Origin: a virus
Length of the DNA: 24,607 bases
Virus record (IMG/VR): IMGVR_UViG_3300045131_003011
Span: 1-24,607 of that record
Direction: 5' to 3' (one strand)
A program made the position numbers and the translations under genes. Positions 20,522 through 24,607 of the stretch are shown here, in pieces (the first letter of the stretch is position 1; each line of letters starts with the position of its first letter). The notes beneath the pieces were generated by a model. The model was given only the letters and a program-made list of their open reading frames with translations. It ran no database searches and was not told the DNA's origin.

Positions 20522-22525
20522 TGCAACGCTTTTTATTTCTTTGACCAAATCTTCTTTAAGATTCAATATTTTTTTCAATTTGGCATCATCCAATTCGGCA
20601 ACAGAATCAACATCTTTATATCCCAAATCATATAACTTTGTCGCTCTAACTTTCCCTACATTTGGCAACTGACACAAATTTATAAGATGTGCTGGCACTC
20701 CATGTCTAATGCGACTTCCCAAATCCCTTAAAAATGACTCTTGACCCCATTTCCCACTCATAGAATCAAGTGCAATCAATATCTGCTGTATTCTTTCAAA
20801 TTCGCTTTGCAAACTTCTTTGATATCCAGCCAAAGCCGTTACATACGATCCATTCAACAAATTGAAATAACAAAAGGCAGATTTCTTGATTCCTTCTGTT
20901 AAAAATTTATATTCTGAATAAAAATCTTTTTGTAGTCTTTTGTCGAACAAGCTCATTTCTTGTTTTTCTGCAGTGTTGACTATATTTGCTCTATTGGTAT
21001 CAATTTTTGCCAAAGCCAAAGCAACATGTAAATCAGAGTTTTGTTTTTTTTCCTTAAATAGAAAATAAAAATTTCTACTGTAATCAGCAATGTCAAACGG
21101 AGAGTAATAAAAAATGCTTGCTATTTTTCCAACACTAGAAACTTCCAAATTACCATCATCGTTATGAACAATTTTTCTATCGATCATTTCGACAAGCAAT
21201 TCGCTGATATAAGTCTGATTAAGATTCCTTGCTTGAAAACTAGCCAATGATCTTTCATACCACTTCTTAATATCTGCAACATTTTCAATTGATCTATGAT
21301 GAATTTCACTCACCAAATGAAATGCGAGATTTCTTGGCTTCTCTAAAAGTTTAGAAGTAATATTCTGTGGAGTATTCAATCTGTCACGATGTCTTTTTGC
21401 ATTAGAGTTTGGCAATAAGATATAAGCATCGCCACGAGGATCAATTCCTAATCGTCCTGATCTACCGACCATTTGAGTCACATTATAAGTTTCTACTTCA
21501 TCCTTGCCACGATGAACTCCAAGTATAATCACACGCCTAGCAGGTGTATTCACTCCCCAAGCCAAAGTTGGAGTTGCAACAATAATTCTCAAGCCATCTT
21601 TTTTCTTAAATCTTCTTTCTAAATCAATTCTTTTATCTTTATCCAAATCTGCATTATGAAACTCTGAATCAATTGAATTAGCTTTCAATGTACGAGTTAT
21701 CAAATCGCCAGTTCTTTTTGTGTGTGCAAAAACCAAAAATTTATCATCGGGATAATCGTTTATAATATCCAAAGCTTTGTCAATCTTTGCCTTTTCTTCA
21801 ATATCATAAGAATAACAATGCTCATCATCGTAGTTTTCATAGTGAATTCCTAAAGGCACTGGTCTATACTCAGAATTCAAAATATAAGTTTTCTTTTTAT
21901 TGAGTTCACATAACCATTCTGCGATTTGACTCACATTTGGCATAGTTGCAGACAAAAGAACAATCCGACAATTTGGATTAATTTGAGTGAATTTCATCAA
22001 TCCAACCTCAAGATGTTCGCCTCTTCCGGGAACTGTCAAAAGGTGAGATTCATCAATTACTAAAGTTCCTATTTCTTTCAGATAAGCACTTTTTTCAGAA
22101 TTGATATTTCTTGCCCTATGGTTGAGCATTTCTGAAGTCATAATGATTAGATTTGATTTTGACAATTCTTGTTGTCTTTTTTCGGTAATTCTATAATCGC
22201 CTGTGCATATTGAAATATTCAAATCATGAAAATGATATGACAAGTCTGTCCATTGGTCTATTTTTTCTTGAGCCAAGGCTTTTAATGGTGCAAGAAACAT
22301 TCCTTTGCCACCACGCTTACGAATTTCTTGAGCCAAAAACATTTCAGCAATAACAGTTTTTCCGGCACTAGTTCTTGCGGAAACCAAAAAATTAGCATCA
22401 TTTTCAAAAACTTCAAAAATTCTACTTTGAACTGGATTGAAATTTTCATATTCCCATTTTGCGTATGGATATTTCGAACAAGGAACCAGATCGGTCTGAT
22501 CTATTATTTGAATCAATTCGCTCAT
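20501..22525 (-). CDS. Ski2/Hel308-like superfamily 2 helicase
   Basis: 674 residues. Motifs in order: ARTSAGKT (50-57, Walker A), APLKALAQEK (79-88, Ia), TGD (108-110), TSEML (130-134), DESH (158-161, Walker B), LLSATMPN (190-197, motif III), FAHTKRTG (266-273, IV), ATPTLAWGVN (317-326, V), QMVGRSGRLG (351-360, VI). The C-terminal part has a winged-helix/ratchet-like region and a helix-hairpin-helix around LPNVGKVRATKLYDLGY, as in Hel308 (a 3'-5' DNA helicase for fork repair). ATG 22525 chosen; a GTG at 22555 has no site. It follows an HNH gene and its end overlaps the convergent Cys-rich gene. Confidence 0.9.
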   Translation of the reverse strand: MSELIQIIDQTDLVPCSKYPYAKWEYENFNPVQSRIFEVFENDANFLVSARTSAGKTVIAEMFLAQEIRKRGGKGMFLAPLKALAQEKIDQWTDLSYHFHDLNISICTGDYRITEKRQQELSKSNLIIMTSEMLNHRARNINSEKSAYLKEIGTLVIDESHLLTVPGRGEHLEVGLMKFTQINPNCRIVLLSATMPNVSQIAEWLCELNKKKTYILNSEYRPVPLGIHYENYDDEHCYSYDIEEKAKIDKALDIINDYPDDKFLVFAHTKRTGDLITRTLKANSIDSEFHNADLDKDKRIDLERRFKKKDGLRIIVATPTLAWGVNTPARRVIILGVHRGKDEVETYNVTQMVGRSGRLGIDPRGDAYILLPNSNAKRHRDRLNTPQNITSKLLEKPRNLAFHLVSEIHHRSIENVADIKKWYERSLASFQARNLNQTYISELLVEMIDRKIVHNDDGNLEVSSVGKIASIFYYSPFDIADYSRNFYFLFKEKKQNSDLHVALALAKIDTNRANIVNTAEKQEMSLFDKRLQKDFYSEYKFLTEGIKKSAFCYFNLLNGSYVTALAGYQRSLQSEFERIQQILIALDSMSGKWGQESFLRDLGSRIRHGVPAHLINLCQLPNVGKVRATKLYDLGYKDVDSVAELDDAKLKKILNLKEDLVKEIKSVALRLSAL

Positions 22526-22592
22526 AACATTATTTCTCTTAAGGTTGAATTGCACATGATAGCAAAAGCAGCTTTGTTGGGAAAGATAACAT

Positions 22593-23051
22593 TTAAAAAT
22601 TGATTTTATTTTCTTTTCTAATTTGCCAAATTTGCGAAATGGTCTTTCCCAAAGATCCCATTTCCTCTTGGCTAAAACTATTGCTCTTTACTTTATTGCA
22701 TGCGAGACAGCAAAGAACGATATTATCAAGCGTGTAATCCTTATCGCTATCGATGCGATCTACGCCCAATGATTCAACTAACAATCCAATTTGTGAATAT
22801 ATTGATAAATTTAAAAGTTCTGCTTCTGTGACACCACAATAAAAACATTTTCTCACATGTGATTTTATCCATGTGAGAAATTCTTCTTGAGTGATAGCGA
22901 CTTGAGGAGTTTTTTTTCTTTTTCTTTTGACAGAACAATTTGCTTGAATATTTTTATATTTCTGACAATCTTTGCATGTACGCATTTTTCCAGAACTATA
23001 TCTCAATGTCAAATCATCGGTTTTACAAATAGGACAAGTCCAAATAATCAT
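22593..23051 (-). CDS. HNH endonuclease
   Basis: 152 residues. An N-terminal zinc ribbon (Cys6, Cys9, Cys26, Cys29), a basic linker (KRKRKKTP), then an HNH domain with CFYCG (69-73), GVDRID (96-101, Asp98 in the active-site position), NIVLCCLACNK (110-120) and Cys115/Cys118 as the second zinc pair. This looks like a free-standing phage HNH endonuclease. ATG 23051 has GGAG 5 bases upstream, partly inside a weak hairpin (23054-23072). It lies just upstream of the helicase gene, as expected of a homing enzyme targeting it or its surroundings. Confidence 0.85.
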   Translation of the reverse strand: MIIWTCPICKTDDLTLRYSSGKMRTCKDCQKYKNIQANCSVKRKRKKTPQVAITQEEFLTWIKSHVRKCFYCGVTEAELLNLSIYSQIGLLVESLGVDRIDSDKDYTLDNIVLCCLACNKVKSNSFSQEEMGSLGKTISQIWQIRKENKINF

Positions 23052-23103
23052 TTATCTCCATCGTCTGGATATGATTATTTAGACTTGTCTGCTATTAAAT
23101 TTA

Positions 23104-23358
23104 TTAGCGGTGAATATCAAATCTCTTTTGATATTCACGATTTACAGCTTCGTGCATAGTGTCAACCATGCCATAAAAATCAAAGCATCCAGATGCTCCG
23201 CCAAGCCATCTGTCAAGATCTTTGTTATTTCCAACAAAATTCAAGACTTCTGGAATGTCGCCTTGATACCTAAAATGAAGTCTACTATGAAGCACTTTTA
23301 GATTCTCATCAGAAAGCCTATAAAAGTATTCTTTTAAAAAATGATCGATATTTTTCAT
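23104..23358 (-). CDS. Unknown phage protein
   Basis: 84 residues, no family recognised. It has MKNIDHFLKEYFYRLSDEN at the N-terminus, then LHFRYQGDIPEVLNFV, NKDLDRWLGGASGCFDFYG and a helical end MHEAVNREYQKRFDIHR. ATG 23358 has GAGGT upstream. Its start is only 14 bases from the divergent gene at 23373. The last codons form a 12-bp inverted repeat with a 5-base loop. Confidence 0.65.
   Translation of the reverse strand: MKNIDHFLKEYFYRLSDENLKVLHSRLHFRYQGDIPEVLNFVGNNKDLDRWLGGASGCFDFYGMVDTMHEAVNREYQKRFDIHR
23110..23138 (-). repeat. Perfect 12-bp stem-loop at the end of the 84-aa gene
   Basis: Arms 23110-23121 and 23127-23138 are perfect reverse complements with a 5-base loop TCTCT. The sequence is fully coding (EYQKRFDIH) and ends five bases before the stop. 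There is no T tract after it, so it is not a standard terminator. It could stabilise or process the mRNA. Confidence 0.75.
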
Positions 23359-23372
23359 ACTATACCTCAGAT

Positions 23373-23711
23373 ATGGAAAAGATTTTTAACCAAAAAAAGT
23401 TTGAAGAACTACTAGTCTCCAAATGGGCTGAGTTCTTAGATGCTCCAAAATTATTGAAAACAATCAATGATTTAGTCCAAGAACATAAAAATAATTTCGA
23501 CATTGTTCCCAATACATCATATAAACAAAAAGGAACACAAATAATGATATCCAGATTCCAACTTACAAATAATGGATTCATTATATGGGTAGACTTTTTG
23601 GTTCCACTCGCAGAAAACAAGGTTGCCGTAGGAACTACCGAGTTGTTCCTACTATCTACAGGAATTCTAAGTCATTCCAAAACTTTAGGCAACATATACG
23701 ATTGTATTTAA
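23373..23711 (+). CDS. Unknown protein
   Basis: 112 residues: charged helical start MEKIFNQKKFEELLVSKWAEFL, then a beta-rich part (TQIMISRFQLTNNGFIIWVDFLVPL) and VAVGTTELFLL. No family recognised. It is read divergently from the gene at 23358 with a gap of only 14 bases and no obvious ribosome-binding site, and it ends four bases into the convergent gene at 23708. The antisense frame (23360-23620) is open but has no phage-like features. Confidence 0.6.
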   Translation: MEKIFNQKKFEELLVSKWAEFLDAPKLLKTINDLVQEHKNNFDIVPNTSYKQKGTQIMISRFQLTNNGFIIWVDFLVPLAENKVAVGTTELFLLSTGILSHSKTLGNIYDCI

Positions 23712-24007
23712 ACTACATCTAGCCTTCTTACATGGTCTCCATCTTGATTGATGAAGCTGTCTTCTAGTATTAAGGCGTTTTTATCATCCGCAAAACGAAG
23801 CCCTAAATTGAATGCATCAATACATGCTGTTCGATCATTTTGTGATGCCATAACCCAACAATAGTCATTTTTCTTTATAAATTTTCCTCTTTGATTTTCT
23901 TGTGTTATTCCTATTTCTAATGTAACATTGTCCGGCAAAAGTAATTCAATTTTCCCATGCCTCATAAGATGCTCTACAATCATAGATTGTATTTTATTTT
24001 GACTCAT
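23708..24007 (-). CDS. Unknown phage protein
   Basis: 99 residues. MSQNKIQSMIVEHLMRHGKIELLLPDNVTLEIGITQE is followed by GKFIKKNDYCWVMASQNDR and a beta-like end. The IELLLPDNVTLEIGI part looks like a common small T4-type phage protein, but I cannot name it. ATG 24007 with GAGGTG upstream. Stop overlaps the convergent gene by four bases. Confidence 0.65.
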   Translation of the reverse strand: MSQNKIQSMIVEHLMRHGKIELLLPDNVTLEIGITQENQRGKFIKKNDYCWVMASQNDRTACIDAFNLGLRFADDKNALILEDSFINQDGDHVRRLDVV

Positions 24008-24027
24008 GATTACACCTCGTAAAATTT

Positions 24028-24498
24028 TTAAATGAAAAAAACTTTGCTAGGAGGAATATAAAAGTATTTGAACCCATCATAGAAACGATGTGTATAGTCA
24101 CCATCTTTACGAATTGGAGATTCAATCACCCTCTCCTCCTTGTTCAAACAAACTGTCCAACAGTATATCTTTTTTTGTTGCTTATAGGTCTCTATGAGAA
24201 ACAATTCATCATTTCCTAAAAACAACTTTGCAATCTTACAATTAACAGAAATCGGCAAAAAGGTGCTATAGTCACCATAAAGTTGTAAAACATCCATATA
24301 ATAATGTTCGTAATCACATCTTTGGTAATGAGCTACTACAGAATATCCATCAACGACATATTTTCTACTTTTAAAAATAAGTAGATCTTCTTCGTAAGCT
24401 TCTGAATTTTTAATGGGATAATTGTATGGAATCAAAATCTTTGAGAGATTTTTTAATTCTTGAATCGAACTTTTTATCTTTGTGATGTTGTCCGACAT
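24028..24498 (-). CDS. Unknown protein, aromatic-rich
   Basis: 156 residues. A helical N-terminus (MSDNITKIKSSIQELKNLSK), then a Tyr/Phe-rich, probably beta-sheet body: YVVDGYSVVAHYQRCDYEHYYMDVLQLYGDY and DGFKYFYIPPSKVFFI. No family recognised. ATG 24498 with AAGGTG 5 bases upstream, which sits inside a hairpin. Confidence 0.65.
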   Translation of the reverse strand: MSDNITKIKSSIQELKNLSKILIPYNYPIKNSEAYEEDLLIFKSRKYVVDGYSVVAHYQRCDYEHYYMDVLQLYGDYSTFLPISVNCKIAKLFLGNDELFLIETYKQQKKIYCWTVCLNKEERVIESPIRKDGDYTHRFYDGFKYFYIPPSKVFFI

Positions 24499-24504
24499 AT
24501 ATTC

Positions 24505-24519
24505 ACCTTCTATGAAGGT
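24505..24519 (-). promoter_or_regulatory. RBS-sequestering hairpin before the 24498 gene
   Basis: ACCTTC and GAAGGT pair over a three-base ATA loop, and the GAAGGT half provides the ribosome-binding site for ATG 24498. It resembles the hairpin before the HNH gene at 4378 and may control translation. Confidence 0.5.
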
Positions 24520-24526
24520 ATATATC

Positions 24527-24607
24527 CTAATCCAAGAACTTATCTTCTATAAATTTATTATTCAATAGTGAAGTTGAACCTTTTTCTATTTGAAAAATAT
24601 CATAATA
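24527..24607 (-). CDS. 3' end of an upstream gene, partial
   Basis: From the window edge the minus strand reads 26 codons, including FQIEKGSTSLLNNKFIEDK, and ends at TAG (24527-24529), 28 bases before the next start. The composition fits a protein C-terminus. The gene lies mostly outside the window; identity unknown. Confidence 0.5.
   Translation of the reverse strand, partial: YYDIFQIEKGSTSLLNNKFIEDKFLD

Noticed and set aside
23360-23620. 86-codon minus-strand frame antisense to the 23373 gene
   Set aside because: It overlaps the start region of the 23358 gene's leader, is Ser/Phe-rich without clear structure, and the plus-strand frame has more protein-like composition.

Overview
This AT-rich window reads as part of the genome of a large, T4-related myovirus (jumbo-phage type) infecting a Gram-negative host. 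The phage call is an inference. It rests on a T4 gp1-type dNMP kinase, a T4 gp4-like zinc-finger/PD-(D/E)XK nuclease, ThyX, two HNH endonucleases, two inteins, a run of tiny overlapping genes with ATGA junctions, and several small proteins whose N-termini resemble the T4 capsid-targeting sequence. No rRNA, tRNA, CRISPR array or insertion sequence was seen. No gene-free stretch exceeds about 130 bases.

Layout. 1-1390 (+): the 3' part of a cysteine-rich gene with 13 tandem 28-residue Stig1-like repeats, closed by a bidirectional terminator. 1444-12085 (-): a long same-strand series. In transcription order it holds a PrkA kinase, a YhbH/YeaH (DUF444) protein, a SpoVR protein carrying two LAGLIDADG inteins, a small coiled-coil protein, an HNH endonuclease, an N-terminal piece of DNA polymerase III alpha (DnaE), an unknown protein and a small membrane protein. 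12169-17256 (-): an FmdB-type zinc ribbon, small unknowns, a possible glycosyltransferase, two CTS-like small proteins, an HldE-like kinase/nucleotidyltransferase, ThyX and two more CTS-like proteins. One small plus-strand membrane/Cys-rich gene is inserted at 13934. 17346-18385 (+): an unknown protein plus the gp4-like nuclease. 18389-19376 (-): a cupin and the dNMP kinase. 19475-20521 (+): two Cys-containing proteins. 20501-24607 (-): a Ski2/Hel308-like helicase, an HNH endonuclease and small unknowns, with one plus-strand gene at 23373.

How they may work together. PrkA, YhbH and SpoVR are a conserved bacterial stress/sporulation trio, here carried as one tightly spaced unit that could alter host physiology. 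ThyX and dNMP kinase supply DNA precursors. HldE, the cupin and the possible glycosyltransferase could act on sugars or surface glycans. The gp4-like nuclease and CTS-like proteins fit head completion and capsid contents.

Most notable points: (1) dnaE is broken twice. A frameshift lies inside a near-perfect 24/23-nt inverted repeat over its start site, and the reading frame ends just where the catalytic Asp motif should begin. (2) The two inteins sit in the most conserved parts of SpoVR. (3) Four small proteins have N-termini resembling the T4 internal-protein targeting peptide. (4) Several starts have ribosome-binding sites buried in hairpins. (5) The Stig1-like repeat gene is unusual for a phage.
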